A stretch of 64,000 nucleotides of DNA from an uncultured Muribaculaceae bacterium (lineage in GTDB: Bacteria > Bacteroidota > Bacteroidia > Bacteroidales > Muribaculaceae), in contig CAMWYR010000003.1 of NCBI GenBank assembly GCA_947178505.1, positions 1 through 64,000 of the forward strand, in the 5' to 3' direction. The notes beneath the pieces were generated by a model that was not told the DNA's origin, did not search any database, and saw only the letters and a list, made by a program, of their open reading frames with translations. Position numbers and translations under genes: made by a program. Positions 39,348-48,045 of the stretch are shown here, in pieces; position 1 is the stretch's first letter; each line of letters starts with the position of its first letter.

Positions 39348-41216
39348 TCAGAGACCGTTGGAGATTTTCATATCGCTTACGCGACGCGCCTGCCTGATGT
39401 TTTTCATCGCATCGGGGCTGATGCGGGCCGTGTCGCCCTCAACCGTGCCGGTCATTGACGAAATAGCCACAGCCGCACGGGGCTGCGCCAGAATGTTCTG
39501 GCCCATTCCCTTCCACGAATATTCCTCCAGACCGAGGATTGAGAGTAGGGTAGGGTAGACGTCGATCTGGCCCATCACCTCATCGATACGGCCCCCGACA
39601 GGGGAATTGAGAAGAATGAAAGGCGTGTGCTGACCGGCGTCAACAAGCTGCGCTCCCTTCTTATCTTTCCTCACGTCGTCGCGATAGGAAGCAAGCCCCT
39701 CGTGATCGCCGGTGATAAGCACTACGGTCTCGGCAGCGTCCGGGCGGCTCTGGATATAGTCGATGAGTGTATGCAGTTGCGAATCAGTATAATGCGCCAT
39801 CTGAATATAGTCGGAGAGCACCTCGGGCATTTCCTTCACCGCATCCTTAAGGCGTGGATCCTTGAAATTCTCAGGCAGCCGGAAAGGATTGTGACCCGAG
39901 TATGTGACGAAGGTCATTATGAAGGGTTCGTCACCATGCAACACAGATCCGGCTTTCAGCTTCTCCACGCACTGGCGGAGAAATGATCCGTCGCTCAGTT
40001 TTGCGGGATTTCCTATGAGTTCATCCATCTTCCATGAGTCACGGAACAGGAGAGAGTCGTAACCCATTGCGTGCCCGATGACCGACTGATTCCACGTAAT
40101 CGGTTTGTCGCAGGTGAAGAGCACCGAACGGCCTCCCTTAAGCTGCTTCATAGCTTTCATCAGCGAGGGGTAATCGTAGTCAGGCGCCTTCATACTGTAG
40201 ACGGAATTGAGCATCGGCAACATGCCGCATCCGAGCAGCAACTGCGCGTCGATTGACCGTCCTGCCCCTACCTGCGTCAGCATGCGCGGAGCATAAAGCG
40301 TCGAAGGTCGCGCCAGCAGACTATTTATATAAGGGGTTATCTCCACCTCCCCATCCCCGGTCGGCAGGGTCGCTCCGAGCGGCCATGATTCAAAGGATTC
40401 GAGAAGAAGAATAACAAGATTCTTGCGCCGTGCTACCGTGTCAGATAACGCGACAAATGGCCTTGAATACTCTTTTTGCAACTCCCATTCCAACACTTTC
40501 TTTTTACATAAATTTATATCTGTTTTTGAAGTAGTCATATTATTATATGCAAGATGACCAACAACTGTGTAGGTTGGTAAACCGCACGTACTGTAGTAAC
40601 AGGATTGTGCAAATTTATCATAGCTTGCATAGAAGCCTCCGCGACATAGCAGACCGATCCAGACCACTACGGCCATCGCCGCAGTGAGTGCGACGACAAG
40701 CCATCGCCCGGGCCATTTTCGCGAGGCCGGTGTGAGATAAGCCCAGGCGCCCGTAATCATAGTGACAAGCGGAAGGGCTATGTCTTCCCAGCGCATAGCG
40801 TCGCGGACACTCGCCGTGAAATCGAGCAGGTTAGTCACCATGAAATAACTTTCCCACGGGATACCGGTGAAGTAGGTGCGGCAATACATGATGTTGGCAA
40901 TCCAGACGATGTCCACCAGCACCATCATCACCAGCTGCACCCAGACGCGCCTGCACAGAATTGCCGGGAGCGACAGAATGAGCGCGGCCAGAAGATTGTC
41001 GGCGTAGAGCATCCAGTCGCTCATCGCGCGGAAGGTGGTGGACGCACACCAGATCACGACTCCCGTAATCAGCGTGACAAACATTCCGATCAGGCAGATC
41101 CAGCCGCGGCTCAGTCCGCCGCCCTCTCCATTGCGCGGACTGAAAGCACGGCCGCGACCCGTATGCCGATGATGACTCGTGAGCACATTATTCAGATATT
41201 TGGTTGATGGAGCCAT
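39348..41216 (-). CDS. LTA synthase-like membrane sulfatase / phosphoglycerol-phosphoethanolamine transferase
   Basis: N-terminal TM helices then NLVILLLESFESW, ITGDHEGLASY, HTPFILLNSP. Confidence 0.85.
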   Translation of the reverse strand: MAPSTKYLNNVLTSHHRHTGRGRAFSPRNGEGGGLSRGWICLIGMFVTLITGVVIWCASTTFRAMSDWMLYADNLLAALILSLPAILCRRVWVQLVMMVLVDIVWIANIMYCRTYFTGIPWESYFMVTNLLDFTASVRDAMRWEDIALPLVTMITGAWAYLTPASRKWPGRWLVVALTAAMAVVVWIGLLCRGGFYASYDKFAQSCYYSTCGLPTYTVVGHLAYNNMTTSKTDINLCKKKVLEWELQKEYSRPFVALSDTVARRKNLVILLLESFESWPLGATLPTGDGEVEITPYINSLLARPSTLYAPRMLTQVGAGRSIDAQLLLGCGMLPMLNSVYSMKAPDYDYPSLMKAMKQLKGGRSVLFTCDKPITWNQSVIGHAMGYDSLLFRDSWKMDELIGNPAKLSDGSFLRQCVEKLKAGSVLHGDEPFIMTFVTYSGHNPFRLPENFKDPRLKDAVKEMPEVLSDYIQMAHYTDSQLHTLIDYIQSRPDAAETVVLITGDHEGLASYRDDVRKDKKGAQLVDAGQHTPFILLNSPVGGRIDEVMGQIDVYPTLLSILGLEEYSWKGMGQNILAQPRAAVAISSMTGTVEGDTARISPDAMKNIRQARRVSDMKISNGL

Positions 41217-41472
41217 TTTTATTTTCGTTTTTTATTTTTTCAATCTTTAATCGCGACTTCCGTTTGATCGCGCCTACAATTCAATAGCCTCAAAAAAATT
41301 TTATAGCTCATTCCGCAGGCGCCCAGACGTAGTGTCTCTCAGCTATTATTCTTCAATAGAAAGGCGGAACCCATGTCAGTGATTCCGCCACTATAACTTC
41401 TTGATATCTGATCTACAAGCTACTATATCCAGGTTTATATCTTCTATACCTATACGTTATCGGGCATCATCC

Positions 41473-41935
41473 TTACTTAACTTCACGCGTAAATCCCGGA
41501 CTGAAGATAGGGGTAAGAGCGTAGCCTTTGATATGTGATATGAAGCCGTCATCACATCCCATCTTTATCAGGTTGGTAGCCGTAAATATTTTTCCTCTTC
41601 CCGGCCTTTCTCCATACCCTTTTCAATACCCTGCAACAATGCCTGCTCAGCCACATAATCTATACGAGCCCGCATTGAGTTCAGCCGCTCCAGCGACTGG
41701 CTGTAGAGCACCATATCCTCAGCTACGAGATTCTCGCTTTCCGTAGCCTCAAATATCTCGCGGTAATTACCCTCCGGATAGGGTTTCGAATTTTTATTGA
41801 GCTTGTGCATATTCTTTATCAGATATAATAGCCGTTCCACCTCAGTCTTACAGTTATCCCACTCGGCGGGTACCAGCCACAAACCGAGCTCAGATTTATG
41901 AACGTTGTGATGTCAGAATCTTTTTCTTTATCCAT
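41473..41935 (-). pseudogene. Decayed Rpn-family (PD-(D/E)XK) recombination-promoting nuclease/transposase
   Basis: Rpn-like C-terminal segment (YREIFEATESENLVAEDMVLYSQSLE) in ORF 41568-41882; start (MDKEKDS...) and end (TNLIKMGCDDGFISHIKG...) lie in other frames. Confidence 0.6.
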
Positions 41936-42341
41936 AACAGACCGGTCTGGTAGTCGAAAGCAAATATAAAGATTCTTTCTCATTTTTCCAAATCAACCTG
42001 CTCAAACTTTTCATTACCCATAGGAAACCACTCTCATACTCTAATTTTCTTTCAGAAATTCCCTTATAAATTCCCGAACAATTTAAAATATTAAAACCTC
42101 AGAGCCTTAAGTTTAGCTTAAAATTAATGTATTTATATATCATATAAGCATTTACGTCAATTATCAACACTACGACATTCTATATCATTAAAAAGGGCAC
42201 TATGTTTCACTTTCGCTAACTTCGCGTTGATTTTATTATTTTAAGATGAAAGAATGTGTGCGAAAGCGACCGCTTCCGGGATCGCTCAGGCCTACTGGTG
42301 AATTTTATAATAATTAACTTTTTAATCTACTTCTGATTTAG

Positions 42342-42349
42342 TATATTTG
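42342..42349 (+). promoter_or_regulatory. Candidate -7 box TATATTTG for ybeY
   Basis: TAnnTTTG match 7 nt before the ATG; -33 box weak. Confidence 0.4.
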
Positions 42350-42355
42350 TAAGTT

Positions 42356-42823
42356 ATGACTACAATTACCTTCAATTGCGAGAACACCACGCTGCCGGAG
42401 CTCGATTACCCGCTGGTGAGAGAATGGATAGGGGAGGTGGCTGCCGAACACGACTTTCAGGTTGGCCGCATCTCTTATCTCTTTTGCGATGATGAATTCA
42501 TCTTGCGTGCAAACCGCGAATTCATCGATCACGATTATTACACAGACATCATCACATTCGATTATACGCGGCGCGACATCATCGGGGGAGACATCATGAT
42601 TTCGCTCGACACAGTCGGCTCCAACGCGCAGCTCGTCGCCACTTCCTTCAGCAACGAGCTACTGCGCGTCATCATTCATGGCGTGCTCCACCTTTGCGGC
42701 ATTAACGATAAAGGGCCGGGTGAACGCGAGAATATGGAAGCTCACGAAAACCGCGCCCTTGAAATATGGTATCAGCTTAACAGGAATGACGCACGTAAAG
42801 CTGACGCCGATAAAAGCAACTGA
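42356..42823 (+). CDS. ybeY: rRNA maturation RNase YbeY
   Basis: FDYTRRDIIGGDIMIS, HGVLHLCGINDKGPGERENM. Confidence 0.95.
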   Translation: MTTITFNCENTTLPELDYPLVREWIGEVAAEHDFQVGRISYLFCDDEFILRANREFIDHDYYTDIITFDYTRRDIIGGDIMISLDTVGSNAQLVATSFSNELLRVIIHGVLHLCGINDKGPGERENMEAHENRALEIWYQLNRNDARKADADKSN

Positions 42824-42849
42824 ACCACCTGACAGCATAAACATCAGAT

Positions 42850-44781
42850 ATGAAATTTGATTTTGACGTCATAGTGATAGGAGGGGGCCACGCAGGATGC
42901 GAGGCTTCAGTAGCCGCCGCCAAACTCGGTGCGTCGACCCTGCTCATCACCAAAGACATGAACCGCATCGCACAGATGTCGTGTAATCCCGCCGTCGGCG
43001 GGATCGCAAAAGGTCAGATCGTGCGTGAAATCGATGCCCTCGGCGGTATGATGGGTATCGTAGCCGATACAACTGCCATCCAGTTCAGGATGCTAAACCG
43101 CTCCAAAGGGCCCGCCGTATGGTCGCCCCGCGTGCAGTCTGACCGAGCCAAATATATCGACGAATGGCGAAGAATAATCGATGACACGCCTAACCTATAC
43201 ATGTTTCAGGACACGGTGGACCAATTGATAATCGACAAATCAGAAAGCGCAGGAGATACCGACGCGACCGCGTCTACAGAACCTCATTTCAGGGTCGCCG
43301 GAGTGCGCACAGCCCTCGGTTTCGAATTCCGGGCAAGCAGTGTCATCCTCACTGCAGGCACGTTCCTCAACGGACTCATGCACTTCGGAGCCACCAAGAT
43401 CGAAGGTGGGAGAATAGCCGAAGACAGCGCAAAAGGTCTTACGGAACAGCTGGTAGAACTCGGATTCAGGGCCGACCGCATGAAGACCGGTACGCCGGCA
43501 CGTATCGACGGGCGCACCATCGACTTCTCTAAAGCCGAGCGCCAGGAAGGCGATATGCGGCCATACGAGAAATTCTCCTATCTTCCCGAGATAAAGCGCA
43601 CACTACGTCAACGTCCATGCTGGATCGTACATACCAATCCCGCCGTGCACGAAGCAATGACATCACACCTCGATGAATCCCCGCTCTACAACGGCCAGAT
43701 TCAGAGTATCGGCCCCCGATACTGCCCGAGCATCGAGACAAAGCTCGTAACATTCGCAGACAAGGACAGTCACCAGCTTTTTCTCGAACCGGAAGGGGAG
43801 ACCACCGAAGAATACTACATTAATGGTTTCTCAAGTTCGATGCCCTGGCCGGTGCAGGTTGAAGCCCTGCAGCATGTGCCCGCACTGCGCGACGTGCAGT
43901 TCTACCGCCCGGGGTACGCAATAGAATACGACTTCTTCGACCCCACGCAACTCACACACGATCTGCAGACCAAACTCGTGAAGGGTCTCTATTTCGCAGG
44001 ACAGGTCAACGGCACCACAGGCTATGAAGAAGCCGCAGCCCAAGGGCTTATGGCAGGTATTAATGCGGCTCGCGCCGTCAGAGGAGAAACTCCCGTAATT
44101 CTCGGGCGCGACCAAGCCTATATCGGTGTGCTAATTGACGACCTCGTGACAAAAGGAGTCGACGAACCATACCGTATGTTCACATCGCGCGCAGAATACC
44201 GCATTCTGCTCCGTCAGGACGACGCCGATCTCCGGCTCACTCCAATCGGACATGAAATAGGTCTTGCCGATGACCATCGCTACCGGCAAATGCAATCGAA
44301 ATATGCAGAGCGCGACAGCCTGATAGAATGGGCCGGAAAATTCACCGTCAGGATGACTCCGGAATTCAATGCGTGGCTCACCGAGCGCGGCACAGCTCCG
44401 TTGTCTGCCTCCACACGACTTATAGAACTCCTCAAGCGTCCGCAGCTCGACTTCGCTTCCCTCAGCGAAAGCATTCCCGCACTCCGTAGACGCCTCTCCC
44501 GGATTGAGGAAGAGCGCCGTGAGGAGATTACTGAGTCGGCCGAGATCCTCATAAAGTATGACGGTTATATCCGCCGAGAACGCGACCTCGCCGATCGGCA
44601 GACGAAACTCGAACGCGTGCACATTCCCGAAGGATTTGACTTCCTTTCCGTAAACGCCATCTCAATTGAGGCCCGCCAGAAACTCGACCGCATACGCCCG
44701 GCCACAATTGGCCAGGCTTCGCGCATCCCGGGAGTCTCGCCGGCCGATATCAATGTGCTCCAGCTTCTAATCGGGAAGTAG
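42850..44781 (+). CDS. mnmG: tRNA uridine-5-carboxymethylaminomethyl modification enzyme MnmG
   Basis: VIVIGGGHAGCEASVAAAKLG, CNPAVGGIAKGQIVREIDALGG. Confidence 0.97.
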   Translation: MKFDFDVIVIGGGHAGCEASVAAAKLGASTLLITKDMNRIAQMSCNPAVGGIAKGQIVREIDALGGMMGIVADTTAIQFRMLNRSKGPAVWSPRVQSDRAKYIDEWRRIIDDTPNLYMFQDTVDQLIIDKSESAGDTDATASTEPHFRVAGVRTALGFEFRASSVILTAGTFLNGLMHFGATKIEGGRIAEDSAKGLTEQLVELGFRADRMKTGTPARIDGRTIDFSKAERQEGDMRPYEKFSYLPEIKRTLRQRPCWIVHTNPAVHEAMTSHLDESPLYNGQIQSIGPRYCPSIETKLVTFADKDSHQLFLEPEGETTEEYYINGFSSSMPWPVQVEALQHVPALRDVQFYRPGYAIEYDFFDPTQLTHDLQTKLVKGLYFAGQVNGTTGYEEAAAQGLMAGINAARAVRGETPVILGRDQAYIGVLIDDLVTKGVDEPYRMFTSRAEYRILLRQDDADLRLTPIGHEIGLADDHRYRQMQSKYAERDSLIEWAGKFTVRMTPEFNAWLTERGTAPLSASTRLIELLKRPQLDFASLSESIPALRRRLSRIEEERREEITESAEILIKYDGYIRRERDLADRQTKLERVHIPEGFDFLSVNAISIEARQKLDRIRPATIGQASRIPGVSPADINVLQLLIGK

Positions 44782-44847
44782 GAGAGAGGACCCTACTTAT
44801 TTTTCCACCAACCGGGAATCATGTCTGTGACACACCGAGACAAAGTG

Positions 44848-44863
44848 TGTTCCACGTGGAACA
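44848..44863. promoter_or_regulatory. parS-like ParB binding site TGTTCCACGTGGAACA
   Basis: Perfect 16-bp palindrome fitting the canonical parS consensus, downstream of mnmG. Confidence 0.85.
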
Positions 44864-44968
44864 AATCCATCCTAATCCCCACTGATAAGTAAGGTTTATA
44901 ACCGCACAGCCTACGCACCTCGCTCTATACAGAATCAATTTTAATAACAACACAAACAGAATCTAAAA

Positions 44969-45493
44969 ATGGAAATCAACGACCTCAGTCTTAAGATCAG
45001 AGAAATTCCTGATTTCCCCTCCAAGGGGATAATTTTCCGCGACCTCACGACACTCCTGAAGGACGCGGAGGCCCTTCGCGTAATGAGCGACGCGCTCGTG
45101 AATATCTACCGCGACAGGGGCGTGACAAAAGTTGTCGGCATTGAATCGCGCGGTTTCATCGGTGGTTCGATAATGGCATACGCCCTCGGAGCCGGTTTTG
45201 TTCCGGCTCGCAAACCGGGAAAGCTTCCGGCCGTTACAGTGAAGAAGTCATACGCGAAGGAGTATGGCGTCGACACGATTGAACTCCATAGTGATGCAAT
45301 CAACGAAGACGATATTGTCGTGCTTCACGATGATTTACTTGCGACAGGCGGCACAATGATGGCTGCTTATGAGCTGGTGAAATCGATGAATCCGAAAAAA
45401 ATCTACATCAACTTCGTTGTGGAATTAACCGCACTAAAGGGACGCGACGTATTGCCCTCCGACTGCGAGGTGACGTCGTTGCTGAAATACTAA
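44969..45493 (+). CDS. apt: Adenine phosphoribosyltransferase
   Basis: IPDFPSKGIIFRDLTTLL, VVLHDDLLATGGTMMAA. Confidence 0.95.
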   Translation: MEINDLSLKIREIPDFPSKGIIFRDLTTLLKDAEALRVMSDALVNIYRDRGVTKVVGIESRGFIGGSIMAYALGAGFVPARKPGKLPAVTVKKSYAKEYGVDTIELHSDAINEDDIVVLHDDLLATGGTMMAAYELVKSMNPKKIYINFVVELTALKGRDVLPSDCEVTSLLKY

Positions 45494-45511
45494 TCACCAT
45501 AAACTGACTAT

Positions 45512-47899
45512 ATGAAAATAAATCTTCTGATCTATGCCGGCGCTTTGACGGCACTGACAGCCACGACTGCTCTGCCTCTTCCTGCTGCCGAGAAGGGTAT
45601 GGCCGTGAAGCCCCAAATGATTCAGGCAAAGAATGCCCATGCAGTTTCAGAAAATAAACTGCAGCTCGCCCCCGGAGTGAGCATATCGGTTGTCAACGGA
45701 CACAAGCAGTTGCACGCGCACAGTCTGGATGCCATTAATCGTCTCTCACAGTCAACGCTGCGTGCGCCTCGAAAGGAGACAGCTTCAATGCCGGAAGGAT
45801 ACGTGCTCTACGAAAGTTTTGAAAACTGGGACGGCGAAAATGCAACCTGGGTACCCGACGGCTGGACACTTGAGCATCACGGCGACGCACCAACCGACGA
45901 GACCTGGCAACCGATGGCACCGGGATATTACCTTCCGCAGGCTCCCGACGGCCAGTACTTCCTTGCAATCAATTATGGTGAGGATCAGGATGAATGGTAT
46001 ATGTCGCCCTTCGTGACCGTGCCCGAGGATATGAATCTGTCTTACTGGCTCTGGCTCGAGCCTCTGTGGCTGATGAAGGTTGATGACAACGTCGACTGGG
46101 ACGCACTCGAGTGGATAGACACCCCCGAGGTAGCAGCCGACCTTCAGATATGGGTGCAGGAAGAAGGAGGGGAGTGGACGATGCTCCGCTCTTATTTCGA
46201 CCTCTACAAAGACTACTCTTTCAACGAGGTGGCGTCGATTCCGGGCGAGTTCAAAAAGAACACCATCAGCCTGGCCGACTACTACGGGAAGAGCATCCGC
46301 GTAGCCTTCCGATATGTCGGCACAGACGGCAACATGATGATGATCGATGCCATCGGAATCGGATACCCTTCGATCAATAATCTGGCATATTACGGGCCGT
46401 TCGATATGCAGTACTGGGGCCTTATCCGCGACCCGAATATGGTGGCCATCAATTCGCCCGTAGCCATATATCCGGTAGAGACCCCGGTTGTCTGGACCAC
46501 TCTCGAAGTCGAGGATAACGTGACTTACACCTGGACCTATGCCGACCCGGAGACCGGAGCAGACACAACTTCCGATGATCCCGACGAACTGAGCTTAACA
46601 TATCATCCTGACTACTCTACGGAGAACACTTCACGCTGTAATCTGCAGCCGGCTCCCGTGCTGCACGCTGAGGCTCCGAAGATGATTCCTTCAGAATATT
46701 CAGCGCCATATACTGCAGTACAGTTCGGCGGCACACCGGTTGAGGTCGCATACGCGGAAGATGACGAAGAAGAACCTGCTCTCTACCCCCTTACGGTGAT
46801 GCCTTTCTGCCTCCAGGACCGTGGACTCGGCATCCTGACGGTAGATGATGAGAGAATCGGCGACCTGTCGATTCCGGTTTTCGGCTATAATGTCAATACC
46901 GACCAGTACTGGCTCAACTATTCACTCCGCGACACCGATGGTGACGAGTCGACTTACTCCCATCTCATAGCAATTGCCAACCTTATCTTCCCCACAAGTG
47001 AGGCACCTCTCGTGGTAAACGGCGGTAACGTCTATGGTTATGGAGAGGTGGCCGACGACGCTCAGTTTACGATGACAATCCGTGGCATCAGTGCCGAAAC
47101 GGGAAGCACCGCTTACGATGAAATGGACATTATCGCCTCCAAGACTATCACCGGCGCCGACATCCTGAGGCAGGATCCGCAGAAGAGCTATATGTGCCTT
47201 CCCTTTGATTTTGATGCTCCGGTAGTGCTTCAGGCCGATGACAAATATATCGCATTCTTCGTAATGTTCGAGGGCTTCAATTCCGACAAGGTGACATACT
47301 TCGCACCGCTCCAGACAGCGACCAATGATCCCTTCGGTTTCTGCCAGGGTTACATAGTTAACCACATCGACCTTGAAGCCGTGTCGGGACGTCCGGCCTA
47401 TTACTCCACCAAGACCATGCGCTATCTCGAGAATGGTGAGGATATTGATATCGCAGGAGCCTTCGCCATCGGTCTGAATGCCGAATATCCCTGGCTCACA
47501 TGCGACGTTGAGTCGGTCGAACTCCCTTACGGAGGTGACGCCGTTGAAGTGGCTCTCGGCAGCTATTACGACGGCAGCAGCCTCACCGTAGATGCCCCCG
47601 CCGGGGTAGAGGCGTCAGTAAGCGGACGCTACGGCAACTGCGTGCTCACGCTTAAGCACGATCAGACAGAAGTCGAAGTCGAAGGTGACGTCGTAGTTAA
47701 GGGCCCGGGCGTTGAGGTGAAGATCGGGGTGACCGCGAAATCTTCAGGCATCGGGGCCATAAGCGCGGAAGGCTTGGAAGTAGCTGCAGTCTACGATCTC
47801 CTCGGCCGCCGTGTCAGCGCCAAGGAAGCAGCCGCAAAGCCGGGTGTCTATGTCGTGAAATATATTGACGGTAAATCAGGAAAGGTGGTCGTAAAATAA
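45512..47899 (+). CDS. Secreted protein with choice-of-anchor J-like domain and T9SS-like C-terminal tail
   Basis: Signal peptide; YESFENWDGENATWVPDGWTL; C-terminal VYDLLGRRVSAKEAAAKPGVYVVKYIDGKSGKVVVK. Confidence 0.75.
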   Translation: MKINLLIYAGALTALTATTALPLPAAEKGMAVKPQMIQAKNAHAVSENKLQLAPGVSISVVNGHKQLHAHSLDAINRLSQSTLRAPRKETASMPEGYVLYESFENWDGENATWVPDGWTLEHHGDAPTDETWQPMAPGYYLPQAPDGQYFLAINYGEDQDEWYMSPFVTVPEDMNLSYWLWLEPLWLMKVDDNVDWDALEWIDTPEVAADLQIWVQEEGGEWTMLRSYFDLYKDYSFNEVASIPGEFKKNTISLADYYGKSIRVAFRYVGTDGNMMMIDAIGIGYPSINNLAYYGPFDMQYWGLIRDPNMVAINSPVAIYPVETPVVWTTLEVEDNVTYTWTYADPETGADTTSDDPDELSLTYHPDYSTENTSRCNLQPAPVLHAEAPKMIPSEYSAPYTAVQFGGTPVEVAYAEDDEEEPALYPLTVMPFCLQDRGLGILTVDDERIGDLSIPVFGYNVNTDQYWLNYSLRDTDGDESTYSHLIAIANLIFPTSEAPLVVNGGNVYGYGEVADDAQFTMTIRGISAETGSTAYDEMDIIASKTITGADILRQDPQKSYMCLPFDFDAPVVLQADDKYIAFFVMFEGFNSDKVTYFAPLQTATNDPFGFCQGYIVNHIDLEAVSGRPAYYSTKTMRYLENGEDIDIAGAFAIGLNAEYPWLTCDVESVELPYGGDAVEVALGSYYDGSSLTVDAPAGVEASVSGRYGNCVLTLKHDQTEVEVEGDVVVKGPGVEVKIGVTAKSSGIGAISAEGLEVAAVYDLLGRRVSAKEAAAKPGVYVVKYIDGKSGKVVVK

Positions 47900-47925
47900 G
47901 CGACACACATCTTTCGTTTGTTAAT

Positions 47926-47965
47926 AAGGAGGCAGCCGACCGCGACGGTCACTGCCTCCTTTTGC
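47926..47965 (+). terminator. Rho-independent terminator
   Basis: aaggaggcag ... ctgcctccttttg. Confidence 0.75.
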
Positions 47966-48045
47966 ATTAGCTTCAGAACGACGCATAAGACGGAAATAGA
48001 GTAAGAATAAATAGAGTAAGAATATAAGATAGATTAAGAGCAAGA

